64,000 nt of DNA from NCBI GenBank assembly GCA_022813625.1, contig JAKLMB010000022.1:434001-498000 (forward strand), in the 5' to 3' direction. Origin of the DNA: Aaosphaeria pasadenensis. Taxonomy: Eukaryota > Ascomycota > Dothideomycetes > Pleosporales. Position 1 is the first letter of the stretch; the number at the start of each line of letters is the position of its first letter. The notes beneath the pieces were generated by a model. It searched no databases and was not told the DNA's origin. It saw only the letters and a program-made list of their open reading frames with translations. Of the stretch, positions 33,102 through 43,188 are shown piece after piece. Made by a program: the position numbers and the translations under genes.

Positions 33102-35050
33102 ATGGCTCTCCACTATGAGGCCTCGACCTCCTCTTCCTTCTCCTCCGCCCACGCGACAATGACTAAGGTGGATCCCCTCTCCGACGCGCAGAACGAGCCG
33201 AGGCTCGACGCAGGCAATAAACATCACGATCACTGTGCGCTTTTGCCCTTCCCCTATGGCCCATTGTCTCAGACATTCTACTAATACAATGTACTACAGA
33301 TGCAAATGCTCTTCCCAAATGGCGAAACGAAATCCGCAAAAAGTTGATTCCCATCGTACGATGGGAGACCCCATACCTCGCCCTGATGCAGGATGCGCTG
33401 CGAACTCCTGCGCTCGACTCCTATTTCGCCTTTACAGCTAATCTCGGAACGCATACTTTCTACATGGTCTTTCTTCCCATCCTGTTCTGGTGCGGATACA
33501 CAAACTTTGGCCGAGCGTAGGTCCTGCGTCTGAGATCATATCGCTACCGAATACTGATCCAATCTAGAATGGTACACATGCTCGCAGCAGGCATCTTCGT
33601 GAGCGGGTTTCTCAAGGACATGCTCTGTCTGCCCAGACCATTGTCTCCCCCCCTTGCGCGTATTACCATGTCAGGATCGGCAGCTCTCGAATATGGCTTT
33701 CCTTCCTCTCACTCTACCAATGCCATTTCCGTTGCCCTATACGCCATTTACATGATACGAAGTTCTCCCGAGCAGTACCATCCTCAGGTTTTTGTCGCGG
33801 TTCAGGCCCTCTTCTGGTGGTACGCCATCTCCATTATCTTCGGCAGGCTGTACTGCGGAATGCATGGCTTTCTGGACGTTGTCATTGGAAGCATTCTCGG
33901 GGCTATTATCGGGGTCGGTCAATTAGCATATGGAGACTTCCTGGATACGTGGATTCCCGACGGCCCCATCATGAACCTGATAATCTCGATATTGGTCATT
34001 TTGGTTCTTGTTCGGATTCATCCCGAACCCGCAGACGATTGCCCTTGCTTCGATGACAGCGTCTCCTTTGCTGGCGTAGTACTCGGAATCCAAGTCGGAG
34101 CCTGGCAGTACGCTCGATGTGCCTTCTCCACTGACGACCCAATCTCATCTACCGTTCCATTCAGCATAGAAAGCATTGGGTGGATACGAGCTGTACTTCG
34201 TGTCATTCTGGGTGTGGTAATGATCTTCATCTGGAGAGCATCAACGAAACCTGCGCTATTCAAAATTCTGCCTCCACTCTTCCGTGTCCTCGAAAGAGTT
34301 CGCTGGAACCTTCCGCGTGCTTTCTTTTTGAACGCTTCGTAGGTTACCTGCTCCGAGCGCTAGATCTTAACACTTACATTGCACAGAAAATATACCAGCA
34401 TTCCGACATTACGAGGCGATGACAATGTCATCCCTACTGCATCAGAATTGCCGCATATGCTTAAGAATCTCGCGCACCCCCGCAGAAGATCGGTATCGGT
34501 TGGGCCACAGTCCGCAGCGGATGCTTACGAAACGCTTGCATATCGCAATAGGCGCCGTCGAGAAAGCATAAACTCCTTAGATGGAAAGATGCCGGAGGAC
34601 TCGGCCTGGGTGCCTCAAACCAAGGAGGATAGCACCCAACCTTCCCTGCAACAGTCCCAAGAAAAGGTACCGTTAGGTGCAAATATGCTTCCCACCCCAA
34701 TGGCATCGCGGGTACATTCCTATGAGCAAATGATGGGAACAGGGAATGCAGCTGTCACGACTGCAACACCTCCAGAGCGGAATCAAAATTTCACGGGCGA
34801 AGATGCCGTTCAGAGTCCTACTGAAGAAGAAAACGAGAAACGGGAAATATTCATGAAGATTACCAAGCCCCGTGTGAGGTACGATGTGGAGGTTGTAACG
34901 AAATTAATTGTCTATGCAGGTAAGAAGCACTCCATTCGATTTTGCGCACATCTGCTGATATGATTAGGCATTGGCTGGTTGGCGGTTTCAGGAAACCCAA
35001 TGTTGTTTCAAATAGTCGGTTTGGGAATGGGTGTTGCTCTTGTCCAGTGA
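33102..35050 (+). CDS. Sphingoid long-chain base 1-phosphate phosphatase (Lcb3/Ysr3-like, PAP2 family)
   Basis: Five exons: 33102-33234, 33300-33516, 33568-34338, 34387-34919 and 34968-35050, giving 578 residues. The lipid-phosphatase signature is complete: KDMLCLPRP (133-141), GFPSSHS with His165, and GRLYCGMHGFLDV with Arg210 and His216, separated by hydrophobic helices. Sequences such as IVRWETPYLALMQD and SGSAALEYGFPSSHSTN are typical of the sphingosine-1-phosphate phosphatase branch, which sits in the ER and dephosphorylates dihydrosphingosine-1-phosphate so the base can be reused for ceramide. A long hydrophilic region (about 375-545) precedes a final hydrophobic helix coded by the last exons. 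Met21, at 33162, is an alternative start in the same frame. It is followed 226 bp downstream by the tandem TYW2 gene. Confidence 0.9.
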
Positions 35051-35276
35051 GCGGAGACTTCTGTTGTATACATTTCAGACTTGGTGGCTGTTGATTTTCT
35101 TCTACTCTTGTGGACGTTGGGTCATGATTTCAGACTAGACGTATTTTAGATACCCCACTACTTGAACATCCTGACTTTTGCCTTGACCTCGTAGTTTGGG
35201 CCACTTAACTCTATCATTCTTCTCGACCACAACACAACATCGAATGAATTGATGCTATCGTACTTACAGAAGAACC

Positions 35277-36803
35277 ATGGAGCCCCGCATTGTATTTCTT
35301 GTCCCTCGCCTTCACGTCAAGAGGGTGAAAACGGTTCTCGAGCAACGGGATTGGCTACATCGAAAAACAAAAATTGCAGCCGTTGCTGCAGATGAAGAGC
35401 AGGGACAACCGCGAGATTCGCGAATGGCATTATTTACGACAATAACTCCGACTCAATCGGAAATACAAGACATGTTTCTAGATGACGAACGGAAATCCGC
35501 CTTCATAGGAGACCTCGCCTTGGACGACTTGAAAGAAGAGATGGACATTATCCTACAGAACAGTGAATCGACCGGAGCCACTACAACTCGCAATCCATTC
35601 ACTGCCGCCATAATAGAAGCACTCAACAAACTCCCGCCATCATTACTCGAAGTCATCCACATCAGCCTCGCGGACTTGATCAACGAAGCACCAACAACAT
35701 ACTCGATCTACAAACCCATGCTCCTCCTCCCACCCAACGCATTCGACTCCCCTCCCTGGAAAACCCTCTTCTCCGCCCACGGAGCCAACCACCAAGACCT
35801 CCAACCCCTCTGGACAACCATCGCCTCCTCAATGGGCGTAACCCACATAGCCATCAACGCCGGAATCCCGCTCTCCAAAGCCCAACCCACCAACCCTCAA
35901 GAAGCCGAAAACATCCTCCGCAGCCCCCTAAACCTCACCCCCCTCCATGGCGCCTTCTCCCCCCTCCCAACCCCCCAAACCCTCACCTCCCCCACCCCCT
36001 CCGACCTCTCCTCCGCCCTCTGGGTCTCCACAAGCCAAAACGGCATCATCCAGGTCTGGGCACCCCTATACACCATGTTCTCCCGCGGCAACATCCGCGA
36101 GAAAACACGACTCCTCACGCTCCCCTCCGTTCTCGCCGCCGTCACGCAAGGGGCCTCGGAGGAGCAGGATTGCACGGCCGTCGACCTCTACGCCGGCATC
36201 GGCTACTTCTCCTTCTCGTACCGGCGCGCCGGCGTCGCGAAGGTGCTGTGCTGGGAGTTGAATCCCTGGAGCGTGGAGGGTCTGCGTCGCGGGGCGGAGA
36301 GGAACCGCTGGAAGGCCGCTATCTTCGACGACTCCTCTGCTTCGTCGTCCCCGGCTGCTGTGGTTAGCACGTTACGCGGATTAGATGAGGAGGGGGTGGA
36401 TTTCGCGGTCTTCCAGCAGAGCAACGAGTTCGCGGCGCCGGTTGTGGCTGCGCTGAGGGAGGGGGGCGTGGTTCCGCGGGTTAGACATGTTAATTTGGGG
36501 TTCTTGCCTTCGTCGCGGGGGGCGTGGAGGACGGCGGTGAGGGTTGTGGATGTGGAGGTTGGGGGGTGGGTTCATGTGCATGAGAATGTTGGGGTTGGGG
36601 AGTTTGAGGAGAGGAAGGGGGAGGTTGTGGAGGCTATGCAGGGGTTTTTGGATGAGTGGGATGGGGAGTTGGGGAGTTGGGGAGGAGGGGGGAGGAGGAG
36701 GGTGGTGTGGGAGCATACCGAGAGGATTAAGACGTATGCGCCTGGGGTTTGGCATGTGGTTTTTGATGTTAGGGTTGAGGGGTGGAGGGATGTGGAGGGA
36801 TGA
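35277..36803 (+). CDS. TYW2: tRNA wybutosine-synthesising enzyme 2 (Trm12/TYW2)
   Basis: Single exon of 508 residues. TYW2 transfers the 3-amino-3-carboxypropyl group of S-adenosylmethionine to 4-demethylwyosine at position 37 of tRNA-Phe, an intermediate step of wybutosine synthesis in the cytosol. The class-I methyltransferase-like core is recognised from VDLYAGIGYFSFSYRRAG (about 301-318), followed by VLCWELNPWSVEGLRRGAER, where the acidic residue is expected to hold the SAM ribose. Upstream lies the segment FSRGNIREKTRL, typical of the Trm5/TYW2 group. Family length in moulds is about 400-500, so this is full length. Sense-strand base composition flips from C-rich before about 36130 to strongly G-rich after about 36440. 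Confidence 0.92.
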   Translation: MEPRIVFLVPRLHVKRVKTVLEQRDWLHRKTKIAAVAADEEQGQPRDSRMALFTTITPTQSEIQDMFLDDERKSAFIGDLALDDLKEEMDIILQNSESTGATTTRNPFTAAIIEALNKLPPSLLEVIHISLADLINEAPTTYSIYKPMLLLPPNAFDSPPWKTLFSAHGANHQDLQPLWTTIASSMGVTHIAINAGIPLSKAQPTNPQEAENILRSPLNLTPLHGAFSPLPTPQTLTSPTPSDLSSALWVSTSQNGIIQVWAPLYTMFSRGNIREKTRLLTLPSVLAAVTQGASEEQDCTAVDLYAGIGYFSFSYRRAGVAKVLCWELNPWSVEGLRRGAERNRWKAAIFDDSSASSSPAAVVSTLRGLDEEGVDFAVFQQSNEFAAPVVAALREGGVVPRVRHVNLGFLPSSRGAWRTAVRVVDVEVGGWVHVHENVGVGEFEERKGEVVEAMQGFLDEWDGELGSWGGGGRRRVVWEHTERIKTYAPGVWHVVFDVRVEGWRDVEG

Positions 36804-37019
36804 TTTGATGGCGGTGGGTGTTTGTTGTAGGTAATTTGCCTTTGATGGCGATGGTTTATTCCAGACCGTTTCTAAATATATACTACGCAAGCCGTTACTT
36901 ATTCGTATTCACAGTTCTTGCGCGTTTCGATGGATGGCTTCGAGTCCATTCCTTTCTACTCGAACGCCTAACGCCACACCCAATGGAAATAAAGATATAT
37001 CTTTCACATCGGATCATGT

Positions 37020-37704
37020 TCAATTGATCCTGAACTTGGCGGGTATATTCCTCTCCACCACGCCCTTCCACTCCATCTTCTCCCACTCCTCCCGCCTCCG
37101 ATCCATCTCGTCATGCTTAGCAAAATGCTCAATGTCCTCCGGGTGATTCAAATCCTCCTCCTTGACGTCATCCCCGCTGTGATACTTCTCCCAATGGTGG
37201 ATCTCATACTCGTACTCGTCGTCTCCGTGGTGCCCAGGACCCATGCCGAAATCGGGCAACTTCTCGCCAGCGTCCCATTTGGAAACGAACTCCTCACTCG
37301 TGATTTCGCCGTCCTTGTTGGCGTCGTAGATACCGAGCACGGTGTCGACCACGCCCTGCTTCTTGAGCTCGGAGATGTGTGCGCTGGACGGGTCCCTCAG
37401 GCCGTACGTCCGTCGGATGTCTTCTGTCGTCCAGACGCCGGTTGAGTCGTAGTCGTGGAGTCTGAAGAACGACAGGGCGTCGAATGTTGAAATGTGATGT
37501 TCCTCTGTAGCCACCATGTAAGCACGTTGTCTTAGAGAAAGTCAATTTGGAAAGGTGAAACATACCAGCCATATGTTTCGTCGCCCAATCCGCGTTATCA
37601 TCCAGTACGATCTGCTCGTGGGCGCCGCCACCATGCGCCGAGGCATTGAGCGCGCACGACAGCACAACGAGCACGCCGAGAGGTATCCGTAGTAATCTGC
37701 TCAT
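37020..37704 (-). CDS. Secretory-pathway EF-hand protein (Ssp120/nucleobindin-like)
   Basis: Two exons on the minus strand, 37704-37566 and 37504-37020, giving 207 residues. The N-terminus is a signal peptide (basic start MSRLLR, hydrophobic core, probable cleavage after ASA near residue 23). Two EF-hand loops are visible: DYDSTGVWTTED, with a rather poor hydrophobic position, and the canonical DANKDGEITSEE. A His/Glu/Asp-rich C-terminal part follows (GPGHHGDDEYEYEIHHWEKY), ending near NIPAKFRIN with no HDEL-type retention signal. Yeast Ssp120 and animal nucleobindins share this build and act as luminal calcium-binding partners of cargo receptors; that role is inferred. The gene is convergent with TYW2 (216 bp) and in tandem with the small membrane protein gene upstream. 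Confidence 0.85.
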
Positions 37705-38017
37705 GATTTATGCGGTCTTGTAACTATTGCGCGACAACTGTTGGGAAAAAAGTAGATGGTAATCGATAGGGGGCATGCGGCTGACGGGGTGCGGCGAAAC
37801 TTTGTTGCGGGTCGAGATGCACCTCGGCGCGACGCGATGACGTATGCAATATGGAGATAGAAAGCAAATGAGCCTACAATTGCAACTTCTCTTTGACGTG
37901 ACAGGATCAGATGGTATGTGCTGGTAGCTTGCGTTGTTGGGTTCTGCGAGACGGGATGGGAGTTGATATCTGAGGAGCTTCCCCTAGGAGCTCTGACCCA
38001 CTGATATCGCGAAGAGC
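37705..38017. other. Spacer between small membrane protein gene and EF-hand gene
   Basis: A 313-bp spacer, taken as promoter of the EF-hand gene. An overlapping 106-codon minus-strand frame lacks any recognisable feature. Confidence 0.45.
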
Positions 38018-38269
38018 TCACTCCGAGTCCGAATGGGAATCGTCCCCAAGCATGTCCTCCATTTCGATCTGTTCCCAGCCTGCTTGCCCTGCTCCCGAGC
38101 CCATTCCGCGGGCATAGAATCGGCCAAAGGATGTGTTTCGAGGGCTGAAGGTCATGCCGGCTATTCTTGCGCGGAAGTTCTCACCCATGCAAGACGACAA
38201 TGCGAGGAACGCGATGAAAAAAAGTATGGGGAACAGGAGCAGGAATCCAAGAATTGCGAGTACCTTCAT
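38018..38269 (-). CDS. Small single-pass membrane protein, unknown function
   Basis: An 83-residue protein. The start at 38269 was chosen because the sequence begins with a clear hydrophobic helix (VLAILGFLLLFPILFFIAFL, about 3-22); the same frame is open further upstream to 38476, but that part looks like random leader sequence. After the helix comes a basic segment (ENFRARIAGMTFSPRN), a Gly-rich stretch and an acidic tail ending DDSHSDSE. This suggests a type III or signal-anchored protein with a short soluble tail of roughly 55 residues. I do not recognise a family. It is divergent from SEN34 across 567 bp. Confidence 0.55.
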   Translation of the reverse strand: MKVLAILGFLLLFPILFFIAFLALSSCMGENFRARIAGMTFSPRNTSFGRFYARGMGSGAGQAGWEQIEMEDMLGDDSHSDSE

Positions 38270-38836
38270 GATGAATGGGAAAGGATACGGAGGCCTGTTT
38301 GCTGTGCTGTAGAAATTGACAATGATACTAATAGATGTATGGCCAGAATCAGATCTTCGACAGTTGCAGTAATTATATAGAAATAAAGATACAATATTTG
38401 GTATTGACTCTGTCCAGGAGAAAAGGAAGTAACAAACAGCTGCAATAATTTCTACGCATAATATGTACCTAGTCAATTGCGCTTCCTACCGCTGGTTGAC
38501 ATATCACCCAATCCCGACTAGCCCACCAATAGCGCGTCTTGGCACTCGAAACAAAAATTGAGAACTCGAACTTCCTCTGTTCATCTTCTTCACTCTTCTG
38601 GTCCTTCGCCATGATACCATACAAGTGAAAAGGTATGTCAACACAACTAATTTCCTATCTCTGGGTTTATATGATTATTCCAAATTTCAATCTGTCAATC
38701 TTCTGTATCCTACGGGAACTGATGACCCCAAATTTTTGTATTCACACTATGATTCACAACCAGAGCTCAGCTTCTTATTTCTTACGCAATTTCTTCGCGT
38801 CTCCTTGCTGACAAGTCTTCGGTATAGTAGTTTACA
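38270..38836. other. Divergent spacer, small membrane protein gene / SEN34
   Basis: Promoter and leader sequence, AT-rich and without coding features other than the upstream extension of the small membrane protein frame. Confidence 0.45.
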
Positions 38837-39796
38837 ATGGCTCCGGTCACAGAGCCCTTCCCCATTTCTCGCATCGCAAGTCGTTACTTGCTATTTGATG
38901 TCGACATCATCAGCCATGTGCGCCGCAACCATAATATGTGCGGCCTCCTAGTCGGCACCATTCCCAATCTCTCACAGCAGAATGTCTTTCTCGGCATTCC
39001 GCTTGAGCTTATGCCTGAGGAAGCACGCGTCCTGGTAGAACAGGGCGCTGCATATATTGTCGATGATGCACAGGCTCATCGACAAGGCTTCATGGAGATG
39101 AGTCGAGAAGACCGATTGAAGTTCTTACAATATATGGACCAGCAAGGCCATGAGAAGGCCATGGAGTCGAAACGTATGACCGAGCAGAGGACGGCAAAAG
39201 CACTCAGTGCGAAGGGTTTGAAGCCAAAGGAAGAAGAAAACCCTCCAGTGGAGCCTGAACCAGTGCCGGAGCCGTACCGTGATGTGACCATGCCGCAATT
39301 CAGGCCAAACTCATTGGCATCAATCAAACCTGTTGAAGTAAAGGAAGAGTCGCTCTTCGACTCGGAACCTGCTGCCACGGCTGTTTCTGCTCCTGAGAAC
39401 AAGATCGTTCCTCATTTCATCACACCCACCACTTCTCACCCTCCACTACCAAAGCCAGCTATAGACCATTCAGTACCGCTTCCCGTGGTTCCAAAGAGCT
39501 ATCCACTGTACAGATATGTGCAGTCGAAAGGCTACTTCACAATGCCTGGACTGCGCTTCGGCTGTAATTACTCGATCTATCCTGGCGACCCGCTTAGATT
39601 CCACAGCCACTTCCTCGGGACTGGTCTCGGATGGGACGAAGAGTTTGATCTACTTGATGTCATTGGCGGAGGTCGCTTAGCGAATAGAAATAAGAAGGCA
39701 TATCTGATCGGGGGCGAGGACCCACAGGTGCCGAAAGAGAGTGTGACTTCCACAGAGGGAATGCGTGTGTTTTCGATTGAGTGGGTGGCAATGTAA
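38837..39796 (+). CDS. SEN34: tRNA-splicing endonuclease catalytic subunit Sen34
   Basis: Single exon of 319 residues. Sen34 cuts the 3' splice site of intron-containing pre-tRNAs as part of the Sen2-Sen34-Sen15-Sen54 tetramer. The N-terminal domain reads RYLLFDVDIISHVRRNHNMC and GLLVGTIPNLSQQNVFLGIP, then a charged, Pro-rich linker (about 105-215). The C-terminal nuclease domain starts near YPLYRYVQSKGYFTMPGLRF and contains the catalytic triad set: Tyr248 in YPGDPLRFHS, His256, and a Lys at 286 or 287 in RLANRNKKAYLI. All are present, so the enzyme should be active. The closing segment MRVFSIEWVAM is typical. Stop codons of this gene and the fused biotin gene are only 185 bp apart (convergent). 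Confidence 0.95.
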   Translation: MAPVTEPFPISRIASRYLLFDVDIISHVRRNHNMCGLLVGTIPNLSQQNVFLGIPLELMPEEARVLVEQGAAYIVDDAQAHRQGFMEMSREDRLKFLQYMDQQGHEKAMESKRMTEQRTAKALSAKGLKPKEEENPPVEPEPVPEPYRDVTMPQFRPNSLASIKPVEVKEESLFDSEPAATAVSAPENKIVPHFITPTTSHPPLPKPAIDHSVPLPVVPKSYPLYRYVQSKGYFTMPGLRFGCNYSIYPGDPLRFHSHFLGTGLGWDEEFDLLDVIGGGRLANRNKKAYLIGGEDPQVPKESVTSTEGMRVFSIEWVAM

Positions 39797-39981
39797 ACAT
39801 TGCTGGTTTGCATCGTCGAGCTACGCAAAAGTAAAGAACGAAGACTTTGAGAAAACCGGATGACATCCTGTTCATTCTACCACAAATATACCCTATTTAT
39901 CACAACTACATGATGCTGTCCATAATGCACCCCAATCCAGAGTGATGCTATTCGTACCCCTTTTCATCAACCAAAGGACAC

Positions 39982-42647
39982 TCAAGAGACCTCATCAAGC
40001 TTCCTAAGCAACACCTTCTCGATAGCTCTCAAATCGTCGCGTTTGCTCGTCATACTTGCCATCAAATACAACACATTACCCAATACTCGAGAATGGATCC
40101 TAATGTCCTCGTCGCCTCCACTCAAAAGATCATCGCGAAGCGACAACGCCGCAGTCGATGTATAACCTACCCACCCAAGATCAGCAAACCCATCGTCCCA
40201 GAAAAGCAAGCAAAACAAAACTTACCAGAACCAGCCAGGTCCTTCAACGTGATAGCTAGCACCGACCCCAGCGCAATGACACCCTCCACACGAGCATGGT
40301 TCGAAAGCTCCGTCACAGTACCCTTCGACCACATACTCCAGAACGCCGACTCACGCTCGCTACCGGAGTTCACTTGCTCAACTCCTCTCTCCCTTCCCCA
40401 CGCCTCCTTATAAGCCCGCCACTCAGCACCCCGATGCAAGCTATCCATCTCACCGAGACTCGTATTAGCGACATGGCACCCGATCGCATGCGCCGTGTAA
40501 CTATGCCCATGCAACAGCGCATCCGACTTCTCGTCTCCCCAGAACGCATCGAAGATAGAACTACTCGCGACAGTCACGCTAAGCGGGAGCAGCCCGCCGG
40601 TCAGGAGTTTGGCGTTGCAAGTGATGTCCGGGTGCACGTCGAGGAAGGACGCAGCGGTGTAGCGGCCCAGGCGGTACAGGCCGGTGAATACCTCGTCGAA
40701 GACGACGGGGAGGCCGGTCCATGTGTTTTGGTCTTCTGGGAAGGGGGAGAAGGTGGGGGAGAAGGTGTAGTTGCGGACGACTTCTACGAGAGTGCGCTGG
40801 AAGAGGGGGTCACTGGTTTGGTTAATGTTAGTGATTGTAGTTGACGGAAAGGGGGAGTTAGACGTACACGAAGAGCATGCCTCCGGCGCCGAGGATGATG
40901 GGCTCCATGAGGAGGGTACCGAATTTCCTTCCCTGGACTCCCACCAGATCGTCCAGTACGCTGGTGATGTATTGCTCGTACTTCTGCCGCGATGTTCTCG
41001 ACTGGAAATCGAACACTTCATCGAGGGAGTCGAAGCTCTGCGCCGATCCAAAGTCGCCTTCCATTCCTGCTGGTGGTTCGACGACCCATCGTCCGCGTGC
41101 CATCTTGACGGTCGGGAAATCAAACCAGTATCCGCGGCCCCGGTACCAGTCGACCTTCTTGTTGTATACGCAAGGCTCGGAGGCGTCCATGGCGCCGATC
41201 GTGTCGCCGTGGTAGCTACCCTTCAACCCAAGGATGCCGACGTTCTCCTGCGATCCGTCCCAGTCGTATCTCTTACATGCTGCCCTCAGACCCATCTTGA
41301 TGCCGACCTCGAGTGCGGTGCTCCCGTTGTCAGTGTAAAAGACCTTCGCCAGGCGGGGATTACCAATGTCTTTCAGCAGCCGTTCCGCGAGAGTCAGGGC
41401 AGGCTCGTGGGTGGCGCCGGCGAACATGACGTGTCCGTATCTCCCGGCTGCATACGCCGCTGCGAGAGAAAGTTGCGGGTTTCCATGTCCCAGGCCTTGC
41501 GTCCACCACGACGCAGAGCCGTCGAAGGCAGGGTACAAGAGAGATCCATCCTCACTATGCTGAGGAGTCTTTTCGACAGACTTCGCGGTATGCTTTGCTT
41601 GGAAGAAATCGCCATACGCAGAGTCGAAGACTAAAATGTCATCGGCTTTCTCAATGTGCTTGTGCTGCGTGAAAGGGTGCCATACTGCGCTCTGCGTGCG
41701 GCTTGCCATGGTGCTCATGTTCTTCAGACGGTCCATGTGGCGGTTGATGATGCGGTCGCCGAGAAGGGAGGCGCCTTCTTGTCTGCTGTTCGTGTCGTAG
41801 TACTGCTTCATCTTGTGCGTCTCCTCCTCGCGCGAGACGCCCTCGAGCTTGGGGATCCAGGGGAGTTGGAACGCGCCGACGCCGAGTTTGTCGAAGTACT
41901 GCTGGAGGTACTGTGCGTTTTCGAATGTCGAGTCGTCGTTGAAGCAGACTACGGCGTCGATGTCGTAGCCTCGCATGAGGAGCGATTCGGCTGCTGATAT
42001 CGTGGACGCAATGCCTCCCAGTCGATGGTCGCCAATTAGGACAACGGGCAGTCGAAGGGGTCGGTATATATCGGCCTGGGGAGTTCCAGACGGTCCAGGG
42101 CTTAGAACTCCGCCTGCTGTCTCGACGAACGTTATGTCCTTGAAACCTTGTTGCTTAGGGGTTGCATGGGCAATCTTGTCGAGTTCGGCGTTCAGCCGTG
42201 CCAGAACGGTACCATCAGTGGGCTGTAATAAAGTCAATTGACATACGCAGATGAATTGAGGGAGAGAATGCAAACCACATGGCCGAATCTCCTCGCCGCA
42301 ACATGCGGGCTCACGGGATCGTCGAATTGGAAGAGCGTCGACACTGTCGGCTGTCTCGCATACAGCTTCACATAGCTAATTTCCATCAGCTTTCATCTTC
42401 CCCACTTCCCAATTGCATTTGTAAAATGGCAATTGTCGTCTAGCGGGGCTTACTTATCATCTCGATCACTATTCGGCCCTGTAGACACAGGCTTGATGTA
42501 ATGAATGTTGTACTTTGTCGACTTCTTCCTATTGGCAAAGTGTGCTCCCAACAATGTGGAAGCGACCGTCTTCCCCACGCCGGTGTTGGCGCCGTATATC
42601 TGGATGGCAATCAGGTTCCTCCAAAGGCCACCCGACAATTCAGACAT
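39982..42647 (-). CDS. BIO3-BIO4: Bifunctional dethiobiotin synthetase / DAPA aminotransferase
   Basis: Five exons on the minus strand: 42647-42454, 42375-42276, 42222-40868, 40812-40226 and 40166-39982, giving 806 residues. The N-terminal part is dethiobiotin synthetase: Walker-A GANTGVGKT near residue 20, the substrate region IKPVSTGP, and ETAGGVLSP at 132-140 where bacterial enzymes usually have EGAGG. The C-terminal part is DAPA aminotransferase: WHPFTQ at 279-284, PLP-contacting DEVFTGLYRLGR with Asp589, and the Schiff-base Lys618 in AKLLTGGLLP. Together the two activities catalyse KAPA to DAPA to dethiobiotin, the penultimate steps of biotin synthesis. In plants and many moulds these enzymes are fused this way. 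The intron donor after exon 2 (GTTTGC) is slightly unusual. It is divergent from the AONS-like gene, sharing one promoter. Confidence 0.94.
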
Positions 42648-43188
42648 TGTGAATTCCTTTCGACAAACCCCACGTCCAATTGAAAAGAAAAGAAAGAAGA
42701 GATGCTGAACTGTATGACAACAATCCCGCAGCTGACGTCGCCCCAGGATCTAACATACAATTCATCCTAAAGTATCCGAGGTGTATTATACGATGTGGGC
42801 GCTAAACCCCACCAGGCTAGCCGTCAACACCGGTTTGGACATCGTTTCTGCATCCTGCTCCTCCTCCCCCAGAGAGTCATCATTCGCAATTGAAAGTTTT
42901 ATCCCGACGATATCCAGCTGAAAAAGAAAATCACTTAAAATCCCGCATTGCCCTAAGCTCCGAAGACGCTCCCCAAGTCTCCGAATTTCAATTGCTCGTT
43001 CCCCGCGTTATTACATTGGATCGTCGCTCGCTCTGCCCCTGGTGTGAATGTTGAGTCGGACTAGCTTCATCCCTACAAAGCTTCTTGCCTACGAACCAAA
43101 ACTCTCGTATTCCGCCTTTGGAAATTTTATATAAAAGCCAAACATCCCGATTCACCAACACCCCTCTCAAAAAAAAAGAGACCACCCA
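42648..43188. other. Bidirectional promoter of the biotin gene pair
   Basis: A 541-bp spacer between two biotin-pathway start codons transcribed apart. I see no ORF and no strong palindromic operator. Shared control of both genes is a reasonable inference from the layout. Confidence 0.55.
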
